This document shows positions 9,423-19,601 of a DNA stretch of 64,000 nucleotides, piece after piece. The position numbers were made by a program, and so were the translations under genes. Below the pieces are notes generated by a model that saw only the letters and a program-made list of their open reading frames with translations, had not been told where the DNA came from and did no database searches. The stretch spans positions 1 to 64,000 of the forward strand of contig JAJZJX010000006.1 of NCBI GenBank assembly GCA_021850985.1, written 5' to 3'. The DNA comes from a bacterium (GTDB taxonomy: Bacteria > SZUA-79 > Acidulodesulfobacterales > Acidulodesulfobacteraceae). How positions within the stretch are numbered: position 1 is the stretch's first letter; each line of letters starts with the position of its first letter.

Positions 9423-11492
9423 ATGAACGAAGATTTACTTAGCAAAATTAAAGGCATTTCTGGTTCGCCAGGCGTTTATATTATGAAAAATATAAACGGA
9501 GAAGTAATTTACGTAGGTAAAGCAAAAAATTTAAAAAAAAGAGTTTCCCAGTATTTTTCCGGCAAAAATTCAGGCGTAAAAACGGAGCATTTAGTTTCAA
9601 AAATAAACGATATAGAAACTATAATCTCCGGCAACGAATTGGAAGCCTTTTTACTGGAAAACACTCTTATAAAGCAATATAAGCCGAAATACAATATAAG
9701 CCTTAAAGACGATAAGTCATATCCTTACATAAAAATAGCCGATTCAAAAACCGGTTTTCCTTATATAATTAAAACAAGAAGTTTCAAAAAAGGCGACGGA
9801 CTTTATTTCGGTCCGTATTCAAGCGCTTTTGCGGTAAACGAAACCATAAAAACCGTCAACAGAATTTTTAAAATGCGGACTTGCACCGACAATAAGTTTA
9901 ATTCCTGCGCCGCCAAGAAAAAACCTTGCCTTTATTATCAAATTAAAAGATGTTCCGGGCCGTGCTGCGGCTTTGCAGATATAAACGCATACAAAAAATC
10001 TATAGAGGGCATTACGATGCTTTTAGAGGGCAAAAACAGGCAGTTAATAAGAGATATGAAACAATCGATGGATAATCGCGTTAAAGAATTAAATTTCGAA
10101 GCGGCGATAAAATTAAGGGATAAAATAAACGCTATAATTAAAATAAACGAAAAACAGGCCGTAGTGTTTAACGAAGAAAAAGATATAGACGCGGCCGGTT
10201 TTTATTCGCAAAACGACAAAATAGACATAACCGTGCTTATTATAAGGAACGGCAGGGTTACCGGCACGAAAAATTTCTTTTTTAAAAATGCTTATCTTAA
10301 CGACGCCGAAATGCTTTCCGCCTTTTTGGACAGATACTACGTTAAAAATTTAGAAATTAATGCCGATATTCCCGACGAGATATATGTTTCCGTTATAATT
10401 GACGAAGAGAATAAAAAAAGCCTTTACGGGTATATTAAAAAATATTCGGGAAAGAAAGTCAAAATAGTCGATTCAGAAAGTTTAAAGAGAAATAAAAACA
10501 GATATGACACGGTAATCCAAATGGCTTCCGAAAACGCAAAAAAGAATTTTTTTGAAAAAAACGGAGAAGATTCGGAAACCGGCAATGCGTCTGACGCAAA
10601 GCCCGCTTACAAAACGGAAGAAAACGCCGGGTCGGCTGGAGCAGTTAACGATAGAGATATAAATAAAAGGCATTATATAAACAGTAAAGATAACGCTAAT
10701 TCTAAGAAACTGTTAATATTAAAAGATATTTTGCGCTTAAACAAAATTCCCGAAATCATAGAATGTTTCGATATATCCAATATTTCAGGCACATATGCCG
10801 TAGCTTCGAAAGCCGTTTTAAAAAACGGCGAAAAAGATACCTCTTTATACAGGCGTTACAGGATTCAAACCAAAAATACTCCGGACGATTATGCCATGAT
10901 GTATGAAGCGTTAAGCAGGCGTTTTAAAGGCGCCGCGTCGGGAAAAGACCCTCTTCCCGACGTAATTATGGTTGACGGTGGAAAAGGGCAGCTTAACGTT
11001 CTCGTTAAAGCCGCTAAAGAGTTTACAGAGTCGGAGAATATAAAAAAAGAAGATATGCCGGCGCTTATTGCGATTGCAAAGTCAAAAGACGCTTATACTT
11101 ATAATAATTATGCAGGACATAATCATAACAATTTAAAAAGCAAAACAGACCCTTACGAAAAAGGCGGCATCGATAAAATTTATCTTCCTAACAGGAAAAA
11201 CGAGGTGAATTTCGGCAAAAACAAAGAACAGATTTTAATGCTTATGGGACTAAGAGACGAGGCGCACAGGTTTGCGGTTTCTTATTTTTCTAAAATTAAG
11301 GCAAAGTCCCTGATTACTTCTGATTTGCTAAATATAGGCGGAGTAGGAAAAAAAATTTACGGCAATTTAATAAAAGAGCTTGGAAGCGTAGAAAGTATAA
11401 AAAAATGTTCAATAGAAGAATTGTCTGCGATTGAAGGCGTAAATAAAACGACGGCAAAAAATATTTACGACTATTTTCATTCAAATTTTTAA
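9423..11492 (+). CDS. uvrC: Excinuclease ABC subunit C
   Basis: GIY-YIG domain SGSPGVYIMKNINGEVIYVGKAKNLKKRV; ECFDISNISGTYAVAS; HhH C-terminus. Confidence 0.97.
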   Translation: MNEDLLSKIKGISGSPGVYIMKNINGEVIYVGKAKNLKKRVSQYFSGKNSGVKTEHLVSKINDIETIISGNELEAFLLENTLIKQYKPKYNISLKDDKSYPYIKIADSKTGFPYIIKTRSFKKGDGLYFGPYSSAFAVNETIKTVNRIFKMRTCTDNKFNSCAAKKKPCLYYQIKRCSGPCCGFADINAYKKSIEGITMLLEGKNRQLIRDMKQSMDNRVKELNFEAAIKLRDKINAIIKINEKQAVVFNEEKDIDAAGFYSQNDKIDITVLIIRNGRVTGTKNFFFKNAYLNDAEMLSAFLDRYYVKNLEINADIPDEIYVSVIIDEENKKSLYGYIKKYSGKKVKIVDSESLKRNKNRYDTVIQMASENAKKNFFEKNGEDSETGNASDAKPAYKTEENAGSAGAVNDRDINKRHYINSKDNANSKKLLILKDILRLNKIPEIIECFDISNISGTYAVASKAVLKNGEKDTSLYRRYRIQTKNTPDDYAMMYEALSRRFKGAASGKDPLPDVIMVDGGKGQLNVLVKAAKEFTESENIKKEDMPALIAIAKSKDAYTYNNYAGHNHNNLKSKTDPYEKGGIDKIYLPNRKNEVNFGKNKEQILMLMGLRDEAHRFAVSYFSKIKAKSLITSDLLNIGGVGKKIYGNLIKELGSVESIKKCSIEELSAIEGVNKTTAKNIYDYFHSNF

Positions 11493-12674
11493 TTTTTTTA
11501 ACTGCTTTATAAAATAATCGTTTTCCGATTTTTTTCTTACGGCTATCCTGAAATATTTGTCGTTTAAACCTCTGTAGCCGCCGCAGTTTCTTATTAAAAT
11601 ACCGCTTTCTAAAAGATAACTTTTAAGGTTTTCCGCATTTAAGCCTTCATCATTTATTTTAATTAAAAAAAAGTTAGCAGCGCCGGGTATTATTCTTAAA
11701 AACCCTATTTTTTTTAATTTATTTTCAAAATCTTTTTTTAATTCTTTAATTTTCAATCTGGAGCGTAAAATATAATCGTCGTCGCATATTGATAAATAAG
11801 CTGTCTGTTCGGATAGAGACGTGATTTTCCATGGGACGGACGATTCAGACAGCCGTTCGGTTAGAAACGGGCTTGCAAATGCGTAGCCTATCCTAAGTCC
11901 GGGCATAGCAAAAAACTTAGTCATAGACCTGATTATTATTAAGTTGTCGAATTTATCCGTTCCGTTTAATTCTTTATCGTCCAAACTTGTTCCCTCAATA
12001 AAATGTTTTGCCGAAAAATCTTCGCAAAAATCCATAAATGATTCGTCTAATATCAAAAAAGCTTTTTTTTCTTTAAGTTTTTTTAATATTGCGGTTATGG
12101 TTGGAAGCGGAGTTATATTTCCTGCAGGATTTGAAGGGCTTGCTATGAATACGGCATCGTTTTCGCCTATATTTTCGCTTATGCAGTTAGTCAGCTTAGA
12201 TAAACTTTTTTCTTTCAGTTCAAAATTTTCAGATAAATATGTATTTATATGAAAAATTTTTGGCTTTGAAATTATTGAAAGAGCTGCTCTTTCATATTCA
12301 TAAAATGAAGGTTCTACTATTATTACGTTTTTAGGATTTAATTGTGCGGTAATATTAAATATAAGTTCCGAAGCTCCTGCGCCCTCGCATATAAACTGTT
12401 TTTCTATGCCGTGATAAAACGATAAGGCATTTATGAAAAGTCCGGGATAGTTTTTTGGATAATTTTCCGTAAAAAATTTTAATTTTTTGAAATCTTTTAA
12501 AATTTCCGATGCTTTTTGGCTTAATCCAAGCGGGTTTATATTGGCTGAAAAGTCGATTATGCCGCTTTCGTATCCGTAGTCGAGAATATTTCCGCCGTGA
12601 ATTTCGTTATATTGATAATTTATAGGATAATTTTCTTTTACGGGAACAAAAGTCGCCGGTTTTTTTTTAAACAC
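11481..12674 (-). CDS. cobD: PLP-dependent class I/II aminotransferase, CobD/HisC-like (threonine-phosphate decarboxylase-like)
   Basis: Starts HGGNILDYGYESGIIDFSANINPLGLS; DESFMDF; RSMTKFFAMPGLRIGYAFA. Confidence 0.8.
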   Translation of the reverse strand: MFKKKPATFVPVKENYPINYQYNEIHGGNILDYGYESGIIDFSANINPLGLSQKASEILKDFKKLKFFTENYPKNYPGLFINALSFYHGIEKQFICEGAGASELIFNITAQLNPKNVIIVEPSFYEYERAALSIISKPKIFHINTYLSENFELKEKSLSKLTNCISENIGENDAVFIASPSNPAGNITPLPTITAILKKLKEKKAFLILDESFMDFCEDFSAKHFIEGTSLDDKELNGTDKFDNLIIIRSMTKFFAMPGLRIGYAFASPFLTERLSESSVPWKITSLSEQTAYLSICDDDYILRSRLKIKELKKDFENKLKKIGFLRIIPGAANFFLIKINDEGLNAENLKSYLLESGILIRNCGGYRGLNDKYFRIAVRKKSENDYFIKQLKKLKI

Positions 12675-12725
12675 GGTTATTATACATTCTTTAAACTTAA
12701 TATTTTTTGTAAATATATCGCTTGT

Positions 12726-13427
12726 TTAGCGCTTTTGCAGTTTCGCGGCTTTATTTGCGAAAAGTTCGAGAAAACCGGCGGAAGTTTTTACGGCTTCAGG
12801 TAAAATTCTGTTCATTGCGTTAAAATATTCCAATTTGGTCTTTGTGTACAGCAACTCCGGCAAATAAAGCGAAGAATTGTGGGCATTATAATCCACCCAT
12901 CCGAAAGGATGAGCATCCCTGTAATGCCCTCTTAAAGGCTTAAATTTATATACTCCCTTTTCTAATTTTAAATTTGTTTCTAAATAGTGAGAAGACATCC
13001 ATCTTTCAAAAAGAACGTGTTTTTTTAGCGCAAGATTTGTTGTATGAAAAGGGATGCATAAATCTTGAACAAGATGAACCGCGCCGCCGAGGTTTATAAA
13101 CGATTTTTTAAATTTCCCTTTCTCCCAATCTTTCAGTGCTATATTGAAAAGCTGAACGCATTTGGTTCCGGCATCGGAAAAACCGCTGATATATCCGGCA
13201 TGGGAGTGCGGATAAAGATAATGCCCTCCGAACCAATGAACTCTTAGTTTTTTTATAGCAAGCCTGTCTATTATGTATGAGCCGTGATGCATAAGTTTGA
13301 TTCTTTCATCCGCTTTAATGCCGGAAATGCGTTTATCGAGAAGAGTATCGATAACGCTGAATTTAGAATCGTTGTAAAGAAGCTCGAACGTCTTATCTAT
13401 GCAATAATTATGTAATTTTGGCTGCAT
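12726..13427 (-). CDS. Zinc-dependent phospholipase C / S1-P1 nuclease-like superfamily protein
   Basis: LGGAVHLVQDLCIPFHTT and HSHAGYISG metal-binding motifs. Confidence 0.65.
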   Translation of the reverse strand: MQPKLHNYCIDKTFELLYNDSKFSVIDTLLDKRISGIKADERIKLMHHGSYIIDRLAIKKLRVHWFGGHYLYPHSHAGYISGFSDAGTKCVQLFNIALKDWEKGKFKKSFINLGGAVHLVQDLCIPFHTTNLALKKHVLFERWMSSHYLETNLKLEKGVYKFKPLRGHYRDAHPFGWVDYNAHNSSLYLPELLYTKTKLEYFNAMNRILPEAVKTSAGFLELFANKAAKLQKR

Positions 13428-13621
13428 GTTATATTTATATCATATTTCAAAAAAAAATCAATAAATATTTGCTTAAAATTGCCGATAGAAAGTTGTAAAG
13501 TTAGATAAAATAAAGCAATAATGAATGAAAATCGGCAATTTTGGGTTTGCAAAATAAGTATCAAAAATAGTATAATATTAATTACAGCTTAAAATTTAAT
13601 AAATAAAAAAAAGGAGAAAAA

Positions 13622-14275
13622 ATGCCTCTATTAAGCGAACAGGATACCGAGTTCCTGAAAAAAGATTTTAGCGGAAAATTAAAAAATAACGTTAAGTTAA
13701 TTTTTTTTAAAGCCGAAGATGCCTGCCTTTATTGCAAAGAGGTTAAAGATATATTAACCGAGGTTGCAGGGTTAAGCGATAAATTAAGTTTGGAAGAATA
13801 CGACTTCGACAAAGATACCGATAAAGTTAAACTTTACGGCATAAAAAGAACTCCGGCTATAGTTATAGAAGGCGATAAAGATTACGGAGTCAGATTTTAC
13901 GGTATGCCGGCAGGCCATGAATTCATGACCTTAGTAAACGGAATAATTAACGTTTCTACCAAGGAAACCGGTCTCTCTGAAAAAACCGTCGAAAAATTAA
14001 AAGAAATAATTAAACCTTATAATATTCAGGTTTTCGTTACCCCTACCTGACCTCATTGTCCGCCGGCGGCGGTTCTTGCACACAATTTTGCTATAGTAAA
14101 CGAAAATATTACGTCAGATGTAATAGAAATTCAAGAATTTCCTAATCTTTCGGATAAATATGAGGTTTTCAGCGTGCCTAAAACGGTAATGAACGAATCC
14201 GCCGAAGTGGTAGGCGCGGTTCCGGAAGCGGTTTTTCTAGGTAAAGTCATGGAAGGATACGCTAATAAGCAATAA
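13622..14275 (+). CDS. Selenocysteine-containing glutaredoxin-like protein disulfide oxidoreductase; TGA at 14048-14050 read as Sec
   Basis: N-terminal domain has CLYC. The ORF reaches VFVTPT-TGA-PHCPPAAVLAHNFAIVNENITSDVIEIQEFPNLSDKYEVFSVPKTVMNESAEVVGAVPEAVFLGKVMEGYANKQ*, in-frame to TAA 14273-14275; TGA occupies the first Cys of TPTCPHCP. Confidence 0.88.
14055..14086 (+). promoter_or_regulatory. Candidate bacterial SECIS-like hairpin downstream of the UGA
   Basis: Stem ccgcc(14060-64)/ggcgg(14068-72) with apical ggc loop; possible outer stem attgt/acaat. Confidence 0.4.
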
Positions 14276-14330
14276 AAAAAGAGATAGATGTATATTATCG
14301 TTTGCAGAATTAAATTTTATTAATGTATAA

Positions 14331-14377
14331 AAAATGGAGGATCGTAACGCATATTTTGTTTACGCCCTCCATTTTTA
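14331..14377 (+). terminator. Terminator after the selenoprotein gene
   Basis: aaaatggagg ... cctccattttt hairpin with T-run. Confidence 0.65.
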
Positions 14378-14428
14378 TTATTACGATATTTGAAATTTAG
14401 AAAAATATTTTCAGAAATTATTTTGAAT

Positions 14429-14875
14429 TCAGCATTTTTGACCGGTGCAGTGGTATAAAAGCACAGGAATATTCGATTGCCTTACGATGCTTTCCGCCAT
14501 AGAACCCAGCACTAATCTGGTCAGTCCTTTTTTTCCGTGCGTTCCCATAACTATCAGGTCGAATCCGCCTTCTTTAATCTCGTTTAAAACTATATTGACC
14601 GGTTCGCCGTGCGTCAAAACGGTATTAACTTTTATGCCTTTTTTTTCGGCTTCGTCTTTAAGCTTGCTCAGTACCGGCTTTTCTTCTGCTACTAAAAGAT
14701 CAAGGTCGTTTATGCCGCCGCCGGATAAATCCGCTATATTTTGCAGAGTTTGAACATCTATAACGTGAATAAACGTTATTTCCGCTTTAATTTCGGAAGC
14801 AAATTTAATTGCGTTATTTGCGGCATCCATTGACGTGTCGCTGAAATCGACGGGGCATAAAATTTTTTTAAACAT
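14429..14875 (-). CDS. Universal stress protein UspA family
   Basis: ILCPVDFSDTSMDAANNAIKFA ... GTHGKKGLTRLVLGSMAESIVRQSNIPVLLY. Confidence 0.93.
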   Translation of the reverse strand: MFKKILCPVDFSDTSMDAANNAIKFASEIKAEITFIHVIDVQTLQNIADLSGGGINDLDLLVAEEKPVLSKLKDEAEKKGIKVNTVLTHGEPVNIVLNEIKEGGFDLIVMGTHGKKGLTRLVLGSMAESIVRQSNIPVLLYHCTGQKC

Positions 14876-15049
14876 TTAATCTCTCCTTTTTATTTAAAAT
14901 TTGATTTGTTCTATATCATAATATTTATATATCTTATTCAAATATAAAGTCAAGAAAAATATTGAAAAAAATATAAAAATTGATTTTTACAGCCGATAAC
15001 GTATATAATAAATATATAAAAAAATAAAATATTAAATAGAGAGGTAAAA

Positions 15050-15613
15050 ATGCGTAAAAGCGTGACGGATAGACCTATAAAATATTTTTTGTTTTTTGCA
15101 GCCGCCGTATCGATGTTTTTAATTTCGGTCTCATTTTACGTTATTCCGTCAGCGGAGTGTTCGGCATTTTCAGCCTCCGTGCTAAACGGGCATACGTCCG
15201 CAGTTAAGAAAAGCAAAAAAAAGAAATATTATACCGAAGGCAAGATGTATATAATACTCAAAATCTCCAAAAATTTAAAGGCGTATATAAACAAAAAAAA
15301 TCAAAAGGTTTATTATTTTTATAAAAAAAAATATTATTACTGGGCTAACGGTATATGGTTCGAAGCGGCAAGAATTAACGGAATGTATTCTATTACTCCG
15401 CAGAACGCGATACCGCATCCCCTCAAACACGGTCCGCTTTTGAGGGTCAAAAGAAAAAAGATTCCGGCCGGATTTGCCGCTTTAAAAGTGCCTCCAAGAC
15501 TCGTTAAGAAGGGATTGCCTAATGCGGCTACGGAACACTTATATAATCTTCCTCTTACTCTTCACGGACTTATAATTTATCAAAAAAGCCTGAATTTTAA
15601 TAAAATAAAATAG
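15050..15613 (+). CDS. Hypothetical secreted/membrane-anchored protein with YYYWANGIWFEA-type motif
   Basis: N-terminal hydrophobic signal-like segment; motif similar to the protein at 59300-59800. Confidence 0.6.
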   Translation: MRKSVTDRPIKYFLFFAAAVSMFLISVSFYVIPSAECSAFSASVLNGHTSAVKKSKKKKYYTEGKMYIILKISKNLKAYINKKNQKVYYFYKKKYYYWANGIWFEAARINGMYSITPQNAIPHPLKHGPLLRVKRKKIPAGFAALKVPPRLVKKGLPNAATEHLYNLPLTLHGLIIYQKSLNFNKIK

Positions 15614-15657
15614 GCGGTAAAAATATATATAAGGGAGGTTATGCAGTAATTTCGGCA

Positions 15658-16224
15658 ATGGAATTTTTAAATATCTTAAAATATCCCGACCCAAAATTGA
15701 GGGTTAAAGCAAGTCCTATTGAAATCAGCGATATTAAAAACAATGTTTCTTTGATTAAAAGTTTAGTTTATACTATGTATAAAGCTGACGGTATCGGGCT
15801 TGCGGCTACGCAGGCGGGTATAAATAAACGTATAATAGTTTTAGACTTAGCCAGAAAAAAAGATAAGGAAATATCGTTTTCGCTCGGCGAAGATAATATT
15901 ATTACGGCAAATAAAGACTTAATAATAGCCGTAAATCCGGAAATAATATTTAAAGAGGGAAAGACGACCTATGAAGAAGGGTGCCTCTCTATCCCTAATT
16001 TTAATGCAGACGTAGATAGATTTTTTGAAATAAAAGTCAGGGCATACGATATTTCGGGAAATGAGTTTATAATGGAAGCAAAAGATTTACTTTCTATAGC
16101 TTTTCAGCATGAAATAGACCATCTCGACGGAATTTTATTTATAGATAAAGTTTCTCCGCTAAAACGTTCCTTATATAACGCTTCGCTTAAGAAAAAAAAG
16201 AAATTAGAGCATGCTGCCTCTTAA
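15658..16224 (+). CDS. def: Peptide deformylase
   Basis: GIGLAATQ, EGCLSIP, QHEIDHLDG motifs. Confidence 0.97.
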   Translation: MEFLNILKYPDPKLRVKASPIEISDIKNNVSLIKSLVYTMYKADGIGLAATQAGINKRIIVLDLARKKDKEISFSLGEDNIITANKDLIIAVNPEIIFKEGKTTYEEGCLSIPNFNADVDRFFEIKVRAYDISGNEFIMEAKDLLSIAFQHEIDHLDGILFIDKVSPLKRSLYNASLKKKKKLEHAAS

Positions 16225-17311
16225 AACGGTTTTTATGGGGACGCCCAAAATTGCGTCATATTCACTGCTTGATATGTTGAAGCTTCAGGGAAACGGCATC
16301 GTAGATATACAGGCAGTTTATACAAAGCCCCCCGTATGGGATTCTAAAAAAAAAGAATACATTGAATCGCCGGTCGAAAAAATTGCCCGCGAAAACCGTA
16401 TTGATTTAAGGACGCCTAAAACATTTAAAAATAACGCCGAAGAAACGGATTTTTTAAAAACCCTTGCTCCGGATATTATAATCGTCGTCGCTTTCGGGCT
16501 TATTCTTACGCCGGATATTTTAAACATACCCATATACGGAGTATTAAATCTGCATCCTTCTCTTTTGCCGAATTTAAGGGGTCCAAGCCCCATACACTAT
16601 ACGATATTAAAAAGGATGAAATTCGGCGGAGTTACTATAATGGCTATGAATGAAGGCGTAGATACCGGCCCTTTAGCGGCTCAGCAAAGAATTCCTTTAG
16701 ACAAAAACGAAAACTTTTCCGGTCTTTACGAAAAATTATCATCAGCCGGTTCTCTTCTGCTTTCCGGAGTCGTAGAGACTGTATATAGCCATAGAATAAA
16801 TTTTTTTAAATGCGGATATGCTCAGGATTCGGCAAAAAAAGAAGGCGATACGGCGCATGATTTAACCGCTTTAATAAAGCAGGAAGAATTGCGCATAGAT
16901 TTTTCCAAGGAAGAACCTGATGCTATATATGCAAAAATAAGGGCTTTTTCCGAAGCGGGAGGAGCTTTTTTTATTTTTAAAAACAAAAACGTAAAAGTAT
17001 TGGAAGCAGAGTTAATAGTCGATGATGCGTGCGAAAAAAAAGACTTGCAACGCCCAACATTCGAATATTTTGATTATTGCGGCGGTTTTTCGGATATTTA
17101 TAAAAAAGAAATAGAAAAAATATCTTCTAAAGCCGATATTATTCCCGGTACGGCTGTCGTCGCAAACAAAACGGGACTTATTATTTCCACCCAAAAAAAA
17201 GGGGTTTATATACGGCTGGTAAAGCTTAAACCGGAAGGCAGGAACGTTATGGGCTATAACGATATCGTCAACGGATTTAGAATAAAACAGGGCGACTCAA
17301 TATGTCTTTAA
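16211..17311 (+). CDS. fmt: Methionyl-tRNA formyltransferase
   Basis: FMGTPKIASYSL, NLHPSLLPNLRGPSPIHYTI; overlaps def. Confidence 0.95.
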   Translation: MLPLKTVFMGTPKIASYSLLDMLKLQGNGIVDIQAVYTKPPVWDSKKKEYIESPVEKIARENRIDLRTPKTFKNNAEETDFLKTLAPDIIIVVAFGLILTPDILNIPIYGVLNLHPSLLPNLRGPSPIHYTILKRMKFGGVTIMAMNEGVDTGPLAAQQRIPLDKNENFSGLYEKLSSAGSLLLSGVVETVYSHRINFFKCGYAQDSAKKEGDTAHDLTALIKQEELRIDFSKEEPDAIYAKIRAFSEAGGAFFIFKNKNVKVLEAELIVDDACEKKDLQRPTFEYFDYCGGFSDIYKKEIEKISSKADIIPGTAVVANKTGLIISTQKKGVYIRLVKLKPEGRNVMGYNDIVNGFRIKQGDSICL

Positions 17312-18075
17312 AAAAAGAACATGTTTATTTTTTGAAGATAATATCAGTTTCTCTCATTGTTATTTTATCCGTATTTCTGCTTCTTTTCTGGATAATATCC
17401 GGCGGGTTGGAAAAAATCAGCCCATATTTGCCGTTATATATTTTTTTTGCTTTAGATTTTGTACTGCTTTTGGTTATTCTGATTTTTTTTGCCGGTTTGA
17501 TAGGCAGGCGCAAAAACGGCGGAAAATCTTTTCTTGTTTATCCTGCGCGCTATATTTTGATAAAAATTCTTTATCCGATGGCATTTTTCATCACTTCCGT
17601 ATTCAGGATAAATAGAGATAAAATGCAGGCTTCGTTTGTCGAAATAAACAATTTTCTTCTTTTTTCGTTAAATAAAAACGTAGCTTTCGACAGAATATTA
17701 ATCCTGCTCCCCCACTGTCTTCAGCTCCATAACTGCAAGGCTAAAATTACCGAAGATATAAATAACTGCTTGAATTGCGGAAAATGCAACATAAAAGAGC
17801 TTGCGGCGCTTTCAAAAAAGAAAGGCATATTTATGGCCGTCGCTACAGGAGGTACGCTTGCTCGCAGGGTTATAGAGGAAAAGCGGCCTAAAGCCGTTAT
17901 AGCCGTTGCATGCGAAAGAGATTTAAGTTCGGGAATCATAGACAGTTTTCCGCTTTTTGTTTACGGTCTGCCCAATATGAGACCTAACGGACCTTGCAGG
18001 GATACCCTTGTCGATGTCGGCGCTCTATACGAGCTGATAGAAAAGATTTGCCCTCAGAAAGAGACATCGGTTTAA
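17302..18075 (+). CDS. DUF116 domain membrane protein
   Basis: LPHCLQLHNCKAKITEDINNCLNCGKCNIKEL; downstream of def-fmt, a common DUF116 context. Confidence 0.8.
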   Translation: MSLKKEHVYFLKIISVSLIVILSVFLLLFWIISGGLEKISPYLPLYIFFALDFVLLLVILIFFAGLIGRRKNGGKSFLVYPARYILIKILYPMAFFITSVFRINRDKMQASFVEINNFLLFSLNKNVAFDRILILLPHCLQLHNCKAKITEDINNCLNCGKCNIKELAALSKKKGIFMAVATGGTLARRVIEEKRPKAVIAVACERDLSSGIIDSFPLFVYGLPNMRPNGPCRDTLVDVGALYELIEKICPQKETSV

Positions 18076-18161
18076 TTTTTCGCAGATAGATGCGTAAAAC
18101 CTCCAAACTCAGACGCGAGTATGCAAATAAATAAATCCGGCACCTTTAAATAATGGTTTTT

Positions 18162-18277
18162 AGCTCCCTCCTTTTTAATGAGGGATGCGGTTTTGGGACG
18201 ACATAGCTAAAATTGTGGTTTTTAGCTCCCCTCCTTTTTAAGGAGGGGAGGCGGCCTCTGGCCGCCTGGGGTGGTTT
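18162..18277. repeat. Family B intergenic repeats, a degenerate copy followed by a full copy
   Basis: tagctccctcctttttaatgaggg... then tagctcccctcctttttaaggaggggaggcggcctctggccgcctggggtggttt. Confidence 0.65.
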
Positions 18278-18278
18278 G

Positions 18279-19601
18279 CTACAGCTTTTTCCTCAAGTCG
18301 TTTATTCTTTTGGCTTTACCCTGGCTTCTTTCGATAGTTTTAGGCGGAACGGCGGTTATTTTCGTCCTGATACCGATAAGTTCGTATATTTTGTGGGATA
18401 TTTCTTTCGTAGCCGCCTCTATTTTAGCTTCGCCGCCGTTAAAAATTTCTTCTTTGGGTTCAACTATTATGTTCATTTTATCCAAAAGATTTTCGGTATA
18501 TAATTCTATTAAATAGACGGGCTCTAAATAATCGAGCTTCAATAAAACGGATTCTATCTGAGATGGAAAAACGTTAACCCCTTTTAAAATTATCATGTCG
18601 TCGGTTCTTCCTTTTATTTTGTCCATCCTGACGAAAGTTCTGCCGCATCTGCACTTTTCTCTAGTAAGCCTCGTTATGTCTTTTGTCCTGAATCTTATTA
18701 GCGGCATTGCTTCTCTGTTAAGATTAGTCAGTACAAGTTCTCCCGTTTCGCCGTCTTTTAAAACTTCCCCCGTTTCGGGGTTTATTATTTCCGGAAAAAA
18801 ATTATCTTCGTTAATATGAAGTCCGTCTTTATAAATACATTCGTATGCCACGCCGGGGCCGATTATTTCGCTCAATCCGTATATATCGTAAGCATCTATT
18901 TTAAGCGAGCTTTCTATTTTTTGCCTGAGTTCGTTTGACCATGGTTCCGCCCCGAAAATACCTTTTTTTAATTTAATATTTGATTTATCGCTTATTTTTT
19001 TATTTATTTCCTCGGAGAGAAAAAGAGCGTAAGAAGGAGTGCAGAAAAGAACTGTTGCGCCGACGTCCTGCATCATGGTAAGCTGCCTTTCCGTGAAACC
19101 GGTCGACATAGGAATAATCATTAAACCTAATTCCTGCGCCCCGTAATGAAATCCTAAACCGCCGGTAAAAAGTCCGTAACCGTATGCATTCTGAGCTATA
19201 TCGTTTTTAGAAATACCGGCTGCGCAAAAAACTCTCGCCATTAACTTTGACCATATTTTAATATCGTTTTTTGTATATCCGGCTATAATAGGTTTTCCGG
19301 TCGTGCCCGAGGACGCGTGTATTCTTATTATTTTATTTAAGGGCTGAGAAAAAATTCCGAACGGATAATTGTTTACAAGATCTGATTTATATGTAAAAGG
19401 CATGTTCTTTAATTCATCGGTCGATTTTATTTTTTCGATATCGCCTGAATTTTTAATTCCGTATTCCTTTAATCTCTTTTTTAAGAAACCTCCGCCGGAA
19501 AATACAAGTCTTAAAGTTTTTTTCAATCTTTCCGTTTGAATCTGCGACAGTTCGGAACGGTCGATAGTTTCGTATTTTTTTTCGTAATATTTTATATTCA
19601 T
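18279..19601 (-). CDS. paaK: Phenylacetate-CoA ligase family (PaaK)
   Basis: HASSGTTGKPIIAGYT, YGLSEIIGPGVAYEC, GRTDDMIILKGVNVFPSQIE. Confidence 0.93.
   Translation of the reverse strand: MNIKYYEKKYETIDRSELSQIQTERLKKTLRLVFSGGGFLKKRLKEYGIKNSGDIEKIKSTDELKNMPFTYKSDLVNNYPFGIFSQPLNKIIRIHASSGTTGKPIIAGYTKNDIKIWSKLMARVFCAAGISKNDIAQNAYGYGLFTGGLGFHYGAQELGLMIIPMSTGFTERQLTMMQDVGATVLFCTPSYALFLSEEINKKISDKSNIKLKKGIFGAEPWSNELRQKIESSLKIDAYDIYGLSEIIGPGVAYECIYKDGLHINEDNFFPEIINPETGEVLKDGETGELVLTNLNREAMPLIRFRTKDITRLTREKCRCGRTFVRMDKIKGRTDDMIILKGVNVFPSQIESVLLKLDYLEPVYLIELYTENLLDKMNIIVEPKEEIFNGGEAKIEAATKEISHKIYELIGIRTKITAVPPKTIERSQGKAKRINDLRKKL

Noticed and set aside
18213-18516. Plus ORFs of about 80-96 aa over the family B repeat
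   Set aside because: Antisense to paaK and formed partly from intergenic repeat
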